NCBI RefSeq assembly: GCF_023806625.1 | Contig: NZ_JAMTDX010000102.1 | Coordinates: forward strand, 1 to 64,000 | DNA length: 64,000 bases | Origin: Accumulibacter sp. | GTDB taxonomy: Bacteria; Pseudomonadota; Gammaproteobacteria; Burkholderiales; Rhodocyclaceae | Reading direction: 5' to 3' | Shown here: positions 37,040 to 47,557 of the stretch, in pieces | Layout: every line of letters starts with the position of its first letter | Numbering within the stretch: position 1 is the first letter of the stretch | Translations under genes and position numbers: made by a program | Notes under the pieces: generated by a model | Database searches by the model: none | Seen by the model: only the letters and a program-made list of their open reading frames with translations | Told to the model about the DNA's origin: nothing

Positions 37040-39772
37040 ATGTCCACTGAAACGAAGAACGTGTATGTATTTGGCGCCGCCCGAACCGACGGCGACGCGA
37101 CGATGAAGAACCTCCTCGGCGGCAAGGGGGCCAACCTTGCCGAAATGTGCCGCCTGGGGATCCTCGTGCCGCCGGGGTTCACGATCAGTACCGAGGTCTG
37201 CGCCGTCTACAGCGAGCAGGGTCCGGACGCCGTGATCGGGCTGATCGAAGCCGACGTCCGCGCCGGAATAGCCTTCGTCGAACAGGAAATGGGCAAGAAG
37301 TTTGGCGACCCCTCGGACCCGCTGCTGCTCTCGGTGCGCTCGGGTTCGCGCGCCTCGATGCCCGGAATGATGGACACCATCCTCAACCTCGGACTCAACG
37401 ACGAAGCCGTCGCCGGCCTGGCCCGCAAGGCCAACAACGAGCGCTTCGCCTGGGATTCGTACCGGCGATTCGTGCAGATGTACGGCGACGTGGTCATGGG
37501 CCTCAAGCCGGTCTCGAAGGAAGAACACGACCCCTTCGAGGTGGTCATCGACATGGTCAAGGAAAAGAAGGGGGTGCAGCTCGACACCGACCTCGACACC
37601 AACGACCTCAAGGAACTGGTCACCCGCTTCAAGGGGCTGATCCGCGCCCGCGTCGGACGCGAGTTCCCGATCGACCCCTGGGAGCAGCTCTGGGGCGCGA
37701 TCATGGCCGTTTTCCAGAGCTGGAACAACGACCGGGCACGAGTCTATCGCGAACTCAACGACATCCCGGAGTCGTGGGGAACGGCGGTCAACGTCCAGGC
37801 GATGGTCTTCGGCAACCTCGGCGACAACAGCGGCACGGGCGTCGCCTTCACGCGCGACGCCGGCACCGGTGAAGACCTGTTCAACGGCGAATTTCTCATC
37901 AACGCACAGGGCGAGGACGTCGTCGCCGGAATTCGCACTCCGCAGCAGGTCACCCTCGAGGGATCGCGCCGCTGGGCACAACTGGCGATGGTCAGCGAGG
38001 ACATCCGGCGCAGCAAGTTCCCCTCGCTCGAGGAACTGATGCCGGCGATCTACCAGCAACTGCTGCAGGCCGAGACGAAGCTCGAGCGTCACTACAAGGA
38101 CATGCAGGACGTCGAGTTCACGATCCAGGAAGGCCGCCTGTGGATGCTCCAGACGCGCAACGGCAAGCGCACCGGTGCGGCGATGGTGCGCATCGCGATG
38201 GAGATGCTCAAGCAGGGAATCATCGACGAGAAGGAAGCGCTGCGCCGGGTCAACCCTGAGCGCCTCAACGAGCTGCTGCACCCGGTCTTCGACCCCGCCG
38301 CAGTGAAGGGCGCGCGGGTCATCGCCCACGGGCTGCCGGCATCGCCGGGCGCGGCCACCGGGCAGATCGTCTTTTTCGCCGACGAAGCAGAAGAATGGGT
38401 CAGGAAGGGCCGGACGGTGATCCTCGTCCGTCAGGAAACCTCGCCCGAAGACCTGCGCGGGATGAACGTCGCCAGGGGGATCCTGACCGCGCGTGGCGGC
38501 ATGACCTCGCACGCCGCGGTCGTCGCTCGCGGCATGGGCAAGTGCTGCGTTTCGGGTGCCGGAGCCGTGCACGTCGACTACCATGCGCGGACGATGTCGG
38601 TCGGCGGCCAGATCTACAAGGAAGGCGACTGGATCTCGCTCGACGGATCGACCGGCGATGTCTATGAAGGCCAGGTGCCGACCAAGGAAGCCGAGCTGAC
38701 CGGCGACTTTGGCGCGCTGATGGAACTCGCCGATCGCCACAAGCGGCTTGGCGTCCGGGCCAACGCCGACACCCCCGAAGACGCCAAGGCGGCGCGCAAT
38801 TTCGGCGCCAAGGGAATCGGCCTGTGTCGCACCGAACACATGTTCTTCGAGGGTGACCGGATCAAGGCGGTACGCGAGATGATCCTCGCCGAGGACGAGG
38901 CCGGCCGCCGGCGTGCGCTGGCCAAGCTGCTGCCGATGCAACGCGGCGACTTCGAGGGCCTTTTCCGCGAAATGAGCGGCCTGCCGGTGACCATCCGTCT
39001 GCTCGACCCGCCGCTGCACGAGTTCGTCCCGCACGACGAGGAAAACCAGCGGATCATGGCCCACGAGATGAACGTGCCACTGGCGGTGATCAAGATGCGT
39101 GTCGACGATCTCCACGAATTCAATCCGATGATGGGCCACCGGGGCTGCCGCCTGGGCATCACCTACCCGGAGATCACCGAGATGCAGACGCGGGCGATCA
39201 TCGAGGCCGGCCTGAACATGAAGGCCAAGGGTTACGACGTCAAGGCCGAGATCATGATCCCGCTGGTCGGCACGGTGCGCGAGTTCAACGCTCAGGCGAA
39301 GGTGATCCGGCGCACCGCCGAAGCGGTCTTCGCCGAGCGCGGCGAGAAGCTCGACTACCTGCTCGGGACGATGATCGAGACCCCGCGCGCCGCACTGGTC
39401 GCCGACAGCATCGGCAGCCAGGCCGAGTTCTTCTCGTTCGGCACCAACGACCTGACCCAGATGACCATGGGCTTCTCGCGCGACGACGCCGGCAAGTTCC
39501 TGCCGAGCTACCTCAAGGACGGCATGTACGAGCGCGATCCCTTCCAGTCGATCGACCAGAAAGGCGTCGGCATCCTCGTCCGCATGGCCGTCGACAAGGG
39601 CCGTTCGGTGCGCCCGGGAATCAAGCTCGGAGTCTGCGGCGAACACGGCGGCGATCCTGCGTCGGTAGACTTCTTCCATCGCGTCGGCCTCGACTACGTC
39701 AGCTGCTCGCCGTTCCGCGTGCCGATCGCGCGGCTCGCCGCGGCGCAGGCGGCGATCGACAACCCGAGCTGA
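37040..39772 (+). CDS. ppdK: Pyruvate, phosphate dikinase
   Basis: 910 residues, normal for the family. It converts pyruvate, ATP and phosphate to PEP, AMP and PPi, reversibly. The nucleotide-binding domain has GGKGANLAEMCRLGILVPPGFTIST and SVRSGSRASMPGMMDTILNLG. The swivelling domain has the catalytic His in GGMTSHAAVVARGMGK. The TIM barrel has GLCRTEHMF and the catalytic Cys in KLGVCGEHGGDP. ATG 37040 follows CGAGG and starts the conserved protein. Set after the oxoacid oxidoreductase, it links acetyl-CoA or citramalyl-CoA-derived pyruvate to gluconeogenesis. Confidence 0.97.
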   Translation: MSTETKNVYVFGAARTDGDATMKNLLGGKGANLAEMCRLGILVPPGFTISTEVCAVYSEQGPDAVIGLIEADVRAGIAFVEQEMGKKFGDPSDPLLLSVRSGSRASMPGMMDTILNLGLNDEAVAGLARKANNERFAWDSYRRFVQMYGDVVMGLKPVSKEEHDPFEVVIDMVKEKKGVQLDTDLDTNDLKELVTRFKGLIRARVGREFPIDPWEQLWGAIMAVFQSWNNDRARVYRELNDIPESWGTAVNVQAMVFGNLGDNSGTGVAFTRDAGTGEDLFNGEFLINAQGEDVVAGIRTPQQVTLEGSRRWAQLAMVSEDIRRSKFPSLEELMPAIYQQLLQAETKLERHYKDMQDVEFTIQEGRLWMLQTRNGKRTGAAMVRIAMEMLKQGIIDEKEALRRVNPERLNELLHPVFDPAAVKGARVIAHGLPASPGAATGQIVFFADEAEEWVRKGRTVILVRQETSPEDLRGMNVARGILTARGGMTSHAAVVARGMGKCCVSGAGAVHVDYHARTMSVGGQIYKEGDWISLDGSTGDVYEGQVPTKEAELTGDFGALMELADRHKRLGVRANADTPEDAKAARNFGAKGIGLCRTEHMFFEGDRIKAVREMILAEDEAGRRRALAKLLPMQRGDFEGLFREMSGLPVTIRLLDPPLHEFVPHDEENQRIMAHEMNVPLAVIKMRVDDLHEFNPMMGHRGCRLGITYPEITEMQTRAIIEAGLNMKAKGYDVKAEIMIPLVGTVREFNAQAKVIRRTAEAVFAERGEKLDYLLGTMIETPRAALVADSIGSQAEFFSFGTNDLTQMTMGFSRDDAGKFLPSYLKDGMYERDPFQSIDQKGVGILVRMAVDKGRSVRPGIKLGVCGEHGGDPASVDFFHRVGLDYVSCSPFRVPIARLAAAQAAIDNPS

Positions 39773-39788
39773 GCCTCACCTGAAGCGA

Positions 39789-39816
39789 CGGGCACCCCAC
39801 GACGGGGTGCCCGTTT
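39789..39816 (+). terminator. ppdK rho-independent terminator
   Basis: CGGGCACCCC (39789-39798) pairs perfectly with GGGGTGCCCG (39804-39813) around a five-base loop, followed by TTT. It begins 16 bases after the ppdK stop. Confidence 0.85.
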
Positions 39817-39826
39817 GCGCCTGTAG

Positions 39827-40996
<1,170 letters not shown>

Positions 40997-41011
40997 CGGG
41001 ATACCGCAGTT

Positions 41012-42577
41012 TCAGAGGGCAGCCCCGTCCGCCCAGGCAAAAGGCCGGCGGAGCCGGATCACCCAGAGGTCGTCGCTCCTGCTGACCAGTTCACCACGCA
41101 TGGCGACTTCCTCGGCCAACCCGGCGGGCGTGAGCACGACGGCGTAGACCTCGCGAAGCCGGTGCGGCGCCGCGACCTCGAGATCCGACAGCAAGCTGTC
41201 GACCTCGTTGGCGACGAGCCTCCGGGGAACCTTCCGCTGCCATATGTAGAGCGGCCGGTAATCGGGTCTGACGACGATCGAGTGCTGCGACTCGACGGCT
41301 GGAAGCGTCGCGACGAAGGTACCGGGGCGCAACGAGGCAAGCGACGCGACGTGCCAGAGCCGCGTTTGCACCGGCGCCGCACCGTACTGGCGAGCACTCG
41401 TGTCGACCATGACGACGACCACGCTGCCAGCGGGAACCCTGCCGATATCGCGGACCACGGCCTGCATGCGCTCTTCGAAGCGAAGAAAGTCGCGGGCCGT
41501 CTCGCTCGCCTGCCAGCCCAGCAAGGCGAGCAGGACACCGAGCAGAGCGGCCTCTCTCCGGATGCTGACGAAAGAGACGACCAAGGAAGCGAGACCGAGC
41601 AAGGCGATGGCCAGCGGAAGCCGAGGGGACAGGTAATAACCCTCGCCGATGCTCTCCGGAGCGGCGATGAACACCGCACTGGCCAGGCCAAGTGCGGGAA
41701 TCGTCCAGCGATGGATCGTGACCCGTGCCAGCAGGAGCACCAGGACGAGGTAAAGACCCAGACCAAGCAGGACGATTCCCGGCGAGACGGCGCCAGAGTC
41801 GATGAAGTTGAATACCTGGCGGGCCTTGTGCAGCAGCAACTGCTCGTTGCGCCAGACGACCACCTGTCCTGACTGGTGAATGAAGAACAACTGCCAGAGC
41901 ACTGGAGGCACAAGCGCCACGATGACGCGCAGGAAGTCCGCAAGTGGACGGCGAAGCGAACGCTGTTCCCAGGCCACCGCTGCCTCGAGCGCGACCAGAG
42001 CCAGCGCGAAAACGGCAAAGGCGACGAGATGGGTGAAGTAGATGACCACGGCGATGATGGTCGCCACCGGTACCGACCGCAGGGGAGAGCCCCCGCGAAC
42101 CCTGAGCCAGACGGCGAGTCCCCAGAGCGCAAGCCCGAGACCGAGAAGGTAGCTCAGGAAACCCATCTGGAGAACGAAGTTATAAACGAGGGCACAGGCA
42201 ACCATGGGCCCGAGCGGAGAAGACTCCCTGCCGGACAGTGCCCTGTGCAGGGCGAACGGAGCCGTGACCAGGACGAGGACCGTCAGCAGCACGAATAGCC
42301 AGCCAGCGGTCTCGATGGGCCAGAGGCGATAGAGACCGCCAATGATCAGTTCGGCGCCGAGGTTCGGCGATGTCCGGTCGTTGAGTTCGTAGAATTCCGC
42401 GTAACTGGCGAGGTCGGCGGCAATCGCGATACGCACGATGTGCGTGTAGTAGTCGAGAAACGGCGGGTACCGCACGGCCAATACGGGAACGAAGGCGACG
42501 AGCACCGCGAGCAGCGAGAATGCGCTGCGCAGTAGCCGGAGTTTCTGGCCATACTCCCCTGTCCGAACGGTCGCCAT
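41012..42577 (-). CDS. Polytopic membrane protein of unknown function (GT-C-like)
   Basis: 521 residues with about ten to twelve hydrophobic helices in the first 350 and a soluble C-terminal domain (about 355-521). The early loop VRYPPFLDYYTHIVRIAIAADLASYAEFYE, with its acidic residue and aromatic-rich context, and the overall layout recall GT-C glycosyltransferases or PMT-like proteins, but I do not recognise a specific family. It is oriented against its neighbours, sits between tgt and yajC, ends 15 bases from the tgt stop, and is probably an insertion. Function unknown. Confidence 0.6.
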   Translation of the reverse strand: MATVRTGEYGQKLRLLRSAFSLLAVLVAFVPVLAVRYPPFLDYYTHIVRIAIAADLASYAEFYELNDRTSPNLGAELIIGGLYRLWPIETAGWLFVLLTVLVLVTAPFALHRALSGRESSPLGPMVACALVYNFVLQMGFLSYLLGLGLALWGLAVWLRVRGGSPLRSVPVATIIAVVIYFTHLVAFAVFALALVALEAAVAWEQRSLRRPLADFLRVIVALVPPVLWQLFFIHQSGQVVVWRNEQLLLHKARQVFNFIDSGAVSPGIVLLGLGLYLVLVLLLARVTIHRWTIPALGLASAVFIAAPESIGEGYYLSPRLPLAIALLGLASLVVSFVSIRREAALLGVLLALLGWQASETARDFLRFEERMQAVVRDIGRVPAGSVVVVMVDTSARQYGAAPVQTRLWHVASLASLRPGTFVATLPAVESQHSIVVRPDYRPLYIWQRKVPRRLVANEVDSLLSDLEVAAPHRLREVYAVVLTPAGLAEEVAMRGELVSRSDDLWVIRLRRPFAWADGAAL

Positions 42578-42854
42578 GGCTTGCCTGCGATGAAGTTTGC
42601 ACGCGGCCCGTCCAGCGAAGCGGCCGCACAGCGGCGATGGCCCCCCCGGGCCAATGTCGGGACACGCGGCCAGCCGCGCTCCTCGACGGCCACCATATTA
42701 CGCGCACACGAAGGAATTCCTGCACTGCCGGCTCCGCTTCATCTTCCCTGGCAAGCTGCCCGACGGGTAACCGGCCAACAGCATGCGGCAGGCGTACCAG
42801 CGGTAGTGTTACAATCGCCCGCTTGTTGACCACAGCCTGAGCCAGGAGACTGTC

Positions 42855-43178
42855 GTGCTGATCAGTACCGCATACGCCCAGACGGCGACCACCGACCCGA
42901 CCAGCGGCTTGATGCAGTTGCTGCCGATCGTTCTGATGTTCGTCGTCCTCTATTTCCTGATGATTCGTCCGCAGATGAAGCGGCAGAAGGAACACAAGGC
43001 GCTCGTCGAAGCGCTCGCCAAGGGGGACGAAGTGATCACCGGCGGCGGCATCGCCGGGCGGATCACCAAGGTCGGAGACACGTTCATCGGTCTCGAAGTT
43101 GCCGACGCCGTCGAGATCCACGTCCAGAGGCAGGCCGTCCAGGTGGTCCTGCCCAAGGGCACGCTGAGATCGCTCTGA
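42855..43178 (+). CDS. yajC: Preprotein translocase auxiliary subunit YajC
   Basis: 107-residue single-pass membrane protein of the SecDF-YajC complex. GTG start at 42855 with CAGGAGAC upstream. One helix (LLPIVLMFVVLYFLMIRPQ) is followed by the conserved basic cytoplasmic stretch QMKRQKEHKALVEALAKGDEVITGGGIAGRITKVGD. First of three co-directional sec genes, 61 bases ahead of secD. Confidence 0.96.
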   Translation: MLISTAYAQTATTDPTSGLMQLLPIVLMFVVLYFLMIRPQMKRQKEHKALVEALAKGDEVITGGGIAGRITKVGDTFIGLEVADAVEIHVQRQAVQVVLPKGTLRSL

Positions 43179-43239
43179 CCGTCCTGCCGGACGGCCCGCC
43201 GTCCGGCGCCGTCCGCACGCCCCCTGCCACCCCGACCCC

Positions 43240-45117
43240 ATGAACCGCTACCCGCTCTGGAAGTACGTCACCGTCGCCGTCGCGCTCTTCGTCGGCCTGA
43301 TCTATACGTTGCCGAACTTTTTCGGCGAGTCGCCTGCGGTGCAGGTGTCGAGCGCCAAGGCGACGATCCGGATCGACGAAAAGACCCGCGAGCGGGTGAT
43401 CGGCGCTCTCGAAGCTGTGGGAATCGAAAACAGCGGCGTCTTCCTCGATACCAACGGCGTCAAGGTGCGCCTGCGCACGGCCGACGCGCAGATCCAGGCC
43501 CGGGACGTGCTCGAGAGGCAGTTCAATCCCGATCCATCGGACGCGCAGTACGTCGTCGCCCTGAACCTGCTGTCGAGTTCGCCCCGCTGGCTGACCAGCC
43601 TGCGCGCGCTGCCGATGTATCTCGGCCTCGATCTTCGCGGCGGCGTCCACTTCCTGCTCCAGGTCGACATGAAGGGAGCGGTGACGAAGCGTCTCGACGC
43701 CGTCGGCGGCGACCTGCGGACGCTGCTGCGCGACAAGAACGTCCGTCACGCCGGAATCAGCCGTGAAGGTGAGCGCCTCGTCATCCGCTTCCGGGATGCC
43801 GACACGCGCAGCCGGGCGCGTACGGTAGTCGAGGACAACCAGTCCGACCTGCTGCTCGCCGAGCAGGGCGAAGGCGATGAACTGCGTCTCGTCGCCACGC
43901 TCAGACCCGAGGCGATCAAGCGGCTCCAGGAATTCGCGATCAAGCAGAACATGACGACGCTGCACAACCGGATCAACGAGCTCGGTGTCGCCGAGCCGGT
44001 GATCGCCCAGCAGGGCGGCGACCGGATCGTCGTGCAATTGCCGGGCGTCCAGGATACGGCCAAGGCGAAGGACATTCTCGGGCGTACGGCGACGCTCGAA
44101 ATCCGCATGGTCGATGATACGCCGGGCGCACTCGAAGCCGCGCAGGCCGGCCAGCCTCCTTTCGGCACCGAACTCTACGTCGAGCGCGGGGGCCTGCCGC
44201 TGCTGGTCAGGAAGCAGGTCGTGCTGACCGGTGACCGCCTGACCGACGCCCAGCCAGGTTTCGACAACCAGACGCACGAACCGGCCGTCCATCTGACGCT
44301 CGATTCGGCCGGCGCACGCATCTTCAAGGACGTCACGCGGGACAACGTCGGCAAGCGGATGGCCATCCTGCTGATCGAGAAGGGCAAGGGCGAAGTGGTC
44401 ACCGCGCCGGTCATCCGCACCGAGATCGGCGGGGGCCGCGTGCAGATCTCGGGCCGGATGAGTACCGTCGAAGCCAACGACGTCGCCCTGCTGCTGCGCG
44501 CCGGGTCGCTCGCCGCCCCGATGGAGATCATCGAGGAGCGAACGATCGGGCCGAGCCTCGGTGCGGAGAACATCCGCAAGGGCTTCCAGTCGACGATGTG
44601 GGGCTTCGCCGCGATCGCCGCGTTCATGATCGCCTACTATGCCTTGTTCGGTCTCGTCTCGGTGATGGCCCTGGCCTCCAACCTGCTGTTCCTGGTCGCG
44701 CTTCTGTCGCTGCTCCAGGCGACACTGACACTGCCGGGAATCGCCGCGATCGCCCTCACGCTGGGCATGGCGATCGACGCGAACGTGCTGATCAACGAAC
44801 GGATTCGCGAAGAGCTGCGCAACGGATCGACTCCCCACGCAGCGATCCACACTGGCTACGAGCGGGCCTTCGGCACGATTCTCGATTCGAACATCACGAC
44901 CCTGATCGCCGGCATCGCGCTGCTCGTCTTCGGCTCGGGCCCGGTGCGCGGCTTCGCAGTCGTGCACTGCCTCGGCATCCTGACATCGCTCTTCTCTGCG
45001 GTCGTCGTCTCGCGAGCGATGATCAACCTGATCTACGGCCGCCGGCGGAAGCTCGAGTCGCTGGCCATCGGTCAGGTCTGGAAGCCGGGCAACACCGGCG
45101 CTCCAGCGGTCCGATGA
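43240..45117 (+). CDS. secD: Protein translocase subunit SecD
   Basis: 625-residue RND-type membrane protein that uses the proton gradient to help pull exported proteins across. An N-terminal helix and a large periplasmic P1 domain precede the signature GLDLRGGVHFLLQVDM. The C-terminal six-helix SecD/F domain carries LGMAIDANVLINERIREEL, including the conserved Asp used in proton transfer, and SNITTLIAGIALLVFGSGPVRGFA. Normal length, no defects seen. Confidence 0.97.
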   Translation: MNRYPLWKYVTVAVALFVGLIYTLPNFFGESPAVQVSSAKATIRIDEKTRERVIGALEAVGIENSGVFLDTNGVKVRLRTADAQIQARDVLERQFNPDPSDAQYVVALNLLSSSPRWLTSLRALPMYLGLDLRGGVHFLLQVDMKGAVTKRLDAVGGDLRTLLRDKNVRHAGISREGERLVIRFRDADTRSRARTVVEDNQSDLLLAEQGEGDELRLVATLRPEAIKRLQEFAIKQNMTTLHNRINELGVAEPVIAQQGGDRIVVQLPGVQDTAKAKDILGRTATLEIRMVDDTPGALEAAQAGQPPFGTELYVERGGLPLLVRKQVVLTGDRLTDAQPGFDNQTHEPAVHLTLDSAGARIFKDVTRDNVGKRMAILLIEKGKGEVVTAPVIRTEIGGGRVQISGRMSTVEANDVALLLRAGSLAAPMEIIEERTIGPSLGAENIRKGFQSTMWGFAAIAAFMIAYYALFGLVSVMALASNLLFLVALLSLLQATLTLPGIAAIALTLGMAIDANVLINERIREELRNGSTPHAAIHTGYERAFGTILDSNITTLIAGIALLVFGSGPVRGFAVVHCLGILTSLFSAVVVSRAMINLIYGRRRKLESLAIGQVWKPGNTGAPAVR

Positions 45118-45154
45118 GCGACCGGCGAGAGACCGGCGCGAGCCGACCGGTCGC
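45118..45154 (+). other. Hairpin between secD and secF
   Basis: GCGACCGG (45118-45125) and CCGGTCGC (45147-45154) form an eight-bp stem directly after the secD stop, with a 21-base loop and no T tract. It might tune secD:secF expression or protect mRNA. It is not convincing as a terminator. Confidence 0.35.
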
Positions 45155-45194
45155 ACAATAGATTCGTGTTCAACGTCTGAGGGACAGCAGGACC

Positions 45195-46139
45195 ATGGAG
45201 TTCTTCCGGATCAGCAAAGACATCCCCTTCATGCGCCACGCGCTGTGGTTCAACGTCATTTCACTGCTGACCTTCCTGCTTTCGGTCTTCTTCCTGCTGA
45301 GCCGTGGCCTGCATCTGTCGGTCGAGTTCACCGGTGGCACGCTGATCGAGCTCAACTACGCGCAGGCGGCCAACCTCGAAAAGATCCGCGACGGGCTCGG
45401 CAAGGCCGGGTTTTCCGACTTCTCGGTTCAGAACTTCGGTTCGAGTCACGACGTGCTGATCCGCCTGCCGCTCAGGAACGAACAGAACACGGCCCGGATC
45501 GGCGAACTGGTGAGCGGGGCGCTGGCCAGCGAAGCGCCCGGCGCCAGCCTGCGCCGGGTCGAATTCGTCGGCCCGCAGGTGGGCCGGGAACTCGCCGAGA
45601 ATGGCGCACTCGCCCTGTTGCTCGTGGTGATCGGCATCGTCGTCTATCTCGCTTTCCGCTTCGAGTGGCGTTTCTCCGTCTCGGCGATCATCGCCAACCT
45701 GCACGACGTGGTGATCATCCTCGGCTTCTTTGCCTTCTTCCAGTGGGAGTTTTCGCTGTCGGTCCTGGCTGCGGTGCTCGCCGTCCTCGGCTATTCGGTG
45801 AACGAATCGGTCGTCGTCTTCGACCGCGTCCGCGAGACGTTCAGGAAGACTCGTGGCCTGACCACGCCGCAGGTGCTCGACCATGCGATCACCAGCACGA
45901 TTTCGAGGACGATCATCACCCACGGATCCACGCAGATGATGGTCCTCTCGATGCTCGTCTTCGGCGGTGAGACGCTCTACTATTTCTCGCTGGCCCTGAC
46001 CATCGGCATCTGTTTCGGAATCTACTCTTCGGTGCTCGTCGCCAGCCCGCTGGTCATGTGGCTGGGCGTCTCGCGCGAGCAGTTCGTGCGGCCGAAGAAG
46101 CAGATCGAAGGCGCCAACCGGGATGGGGCCGTCGTCTGA
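45195..46139 (+). CDS. secF: Protein translocase subunit SecF
   Basis: 314-residue partner of SecD. Features are the start helix (FNVISLLTFLLSVFFLLS), the periplasmic HLSVEFTGGTLIELNY, and in the membrane domain VLGYSVNESVVVFDRVRETFR and ISRTIITHGSTQMMVLSMLVFGGETL. GGGACAGCAGG precedes the ATG. It is the last gene of the sec cluster. The cytochrome b561 gene follows 53 bases later on the same strand and may be read through. Confidence 0.97.
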   Translation: MEFFRISKDIPFMRHALWFNVISLLTFLLSVFFLLSRGLHLSVEFTGGTLIELNYAQAANLEKIRDGLGKAGFSDFSVQNFGSSHDVLIRLPLRNEQNTARIGELVSGALASEAPGASLRRVEFVGPQVGRELAENGALALLLVVIGIVVYLAFRFEWRFSVSAIIANLHDVVIILGFFAFFQWEFSLSVLAAVLAVLGYSVNESVVVFDRVRETFRKTRGLTTPQVLDHAITSTISRTIITHGSTQMMVLSMLVFGGETLYYFSLALTIGICFGIYSSVLVASPLVMWLGVSREQFVRPKKQIEGANRDGAVV

Positions 46140-46192
46140 CGGCAGCATCGACGCCCGAACGCCCTTCCCACCCTGACGAGGAGAGCCATCCG

Positions 46193-46885
46193 ATGAGTCA
46201 GCAACGTCTCCGCATCTGGGATCTGCCGACCCGACTCTTCCACTGGCTGCTGGTCGCACTGGTCACCGCTTCTTTCGTCAGCGGTCAGATCGGCGGGAAT
46301 CTGATGGTCTGGCATGGCCGCTGCGGACTCGCCATTGTCGGTCTGCTGGCGTTTCGCCTCGTCTGGGGAGTCGTCGGCTCGACCTACGCGCGCTTCGCCA
46401 GCTTCTTTCCGACCCCGGCTTCGCTCACCGCCTATCTGCGCGGCGAGTGGCGCGGTCTCGGCCACAACCCGCTGGGCGCGTTTTCGGTCTTCGGGCTGCT
46501 CGGCCTGCTCGCTTTCCAGGTCGGCACGGGCCTCTTTGCCAACGACGACATCGCCTTCCAGGGCCCGCTGTACCCGCTGATCAACGGCGATCTCAGCGAC
46601 ACGCTGAGCGGCTTCCATCGCCTGTCGTCGGACCTGCTCGTCGTCCTGGTCGTCCTGCACCTCGGCGCGATCGGCTTCTACGCGCACGTGAAGAAGGACA
46701 ATCTGGTCAAGCCGATGATCACTGGCTGGAAGGACGCCGACCCGGCACAGGGCGCGCCAGCCAGCGGCGGCGGGCCGCTGGCTCTGCTCCTAGCCCTGCT
46801 GCTCGCGCTGGCAGCGGTCTACCTCGGCTCGGGAAGCTGGCTGCCGCCACCTCCGCCGGCGCCGGCCTCGGCGCCGGCCTGGTAG
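46193..46885 (+). CDS. Cytochrome b561-family membrane cytochrome
   Basis: 230-residue di-heme b-type cytochrome of the prokaryotic type. It begins IWDLPTRLFHWLLVALVTASF, includes MVWHGRCGLAIVGLLAFRLVWGVVGSTYARF (His and RLVWG), LLAFQVGTGLFANDD and LSGFHRLSSDLLVVLVVLHLGAIGFYAHVK, giving four helices with paired His. A fifth C-terminal helix leads to a proline-rich end. GAGGAGAGC sits before ATG 46193. It would pass electrons from quinol to a soluble cytochrome. The cytochrome c' gene encoded convergently is a possible partner. Confidence 0.9.
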   Translation: MSQQRLRIWDLPTRLFHWLLVALVTASFVSGQIGGNLMVWHGRCGLAIVGLLAFRLVWGVVGSTYARFASFFPTPASLTAYLRGEWRGLGHNPLGAFSVFGLLGLLAFQVGTGLFANDDIAFQGPLYPLINGDLSDTLSGFHRLSSDLLVVLVVLHLGAIGFYAHVKKDNLVKPMITGWKDADPAQGAPASGGGPLALLLALLLALAAVYLGSGSWLPPPPPAPASAPAW

Positions 46886-46988
46886 CGACCTTTCGGCAAA
46901 CCTGCGACCCCACCTGGTCACCGGCTTCCTGCCTGGCCGTCGGCCCCGGCGCTCGCGCCCGGCTGGCGACCCTGCCCTTGCCGCGTGC

Positions 46989-47444
46989 TCAGTCCTTGCG
47001 GAACTTGTCGTGGCAGGCCTTGCAGCTTTCTCCGGTCTTGCCGAACTGGACCTTGACCGCCGCTGCGTCGCCAGTCGCGGCGACCTTCTGCAGTTCGTTG
47101 GTTTCCTTGATGTAGGCCATCGCCAGTTCCTTGACCTTGTCCGGCTCCTTGAAGAACTCCGGCTTGACACGCGTCGTCTGCCCGCCAACCTCCTTGTCGG
47201 TGCCCGGCCCAAACAGGGCGCCCATGCCCGAGTTCGCCGTCGCTGCGATCACATTCGCCGCCGCGACGACCTGATCCTTGTTGTACGTGCCTTCGAGGTT
47301 GGCCTTGATCTTGCCCATGTTCCAGGCCATGAAGTTGTAGCCCGCCTTGCGATACTTGATCATCTCCTCCGGCTTCAGCGCCTGCTGGGCCATAACGCTG
47401 CCGGCAAGACCGGCAAGGACGAGGGTGGTCACGAACTTCTTCAT
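46989..47444 (-). CDS. Cytochrome c'
   Basis: 151-residue periplasmic four-helix-bundle cytochrome. The signal peptide (KKFVTTLVLAGLAGSVMAQ) is followed by the mature start with YRKAGYNFMAWNMGKIKANLEGTYN, and the single heme site CKACH lies near the C-terminus, as expected for class II cytochromes c'. The family binds NO and protects against nitrosative stress, which suits an organism that moves between oxic and anoxic conditions. The length is normal. CGGAG lies a few bases before the start. Confidence 0.93.
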   Translation of the reverse strand: MKKFVTTLVLAGLAGSVMAQQALKPEEMIKYRKAGYNFMAWNMGKIKANLEGTYNKDQVVAAANVIAATANSGMGALFGPGTDKEVGGQTTRVKPEFFKEPDKVKELAMAYIKETNELQKVAATGDAAAVKVQFGKTGESCKACHDKFRKD

Positions 47445-47557
47445 CAGTACATCTCCGTCACGGTTGAAAACACATTCGCCCCGTCCGGGCTGGCCTCGCG
47501 GCCCGGACGCCGCGCGCGAACCCGCCGCCCCACACCTGCCGATCGCCTGGACGGCGT

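Noticed and set aside
35335..37182. 615-codon minus-strand open frame
   Set aside because: Antisense to the GltD-like subunit gene. No signal or domain, and it crosses two real gene boundaries.
37019..39679. 886-codon minus-strand open frame across ppdK
   Set aside because: It is the antisense of a perfectly conserved ppdK. The high GC content keeps the reverse frame open, and its product is Asp/His/Arg-rich without any family pattern.
43084..45156. 690-codon minus-strand open frame opposite secD
   Set aside because: Shadow of secD. Composition is that of a reverse-complement high-GC gene.
46848..46885. GCCGGCGCCGGCCTCGGC-like repeat at the end of the cytochrome b561 gene as a regulatory repeat
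   Set aside because: It encodes the Pro/Ala-rich tail of the protein and is explained by codon use.
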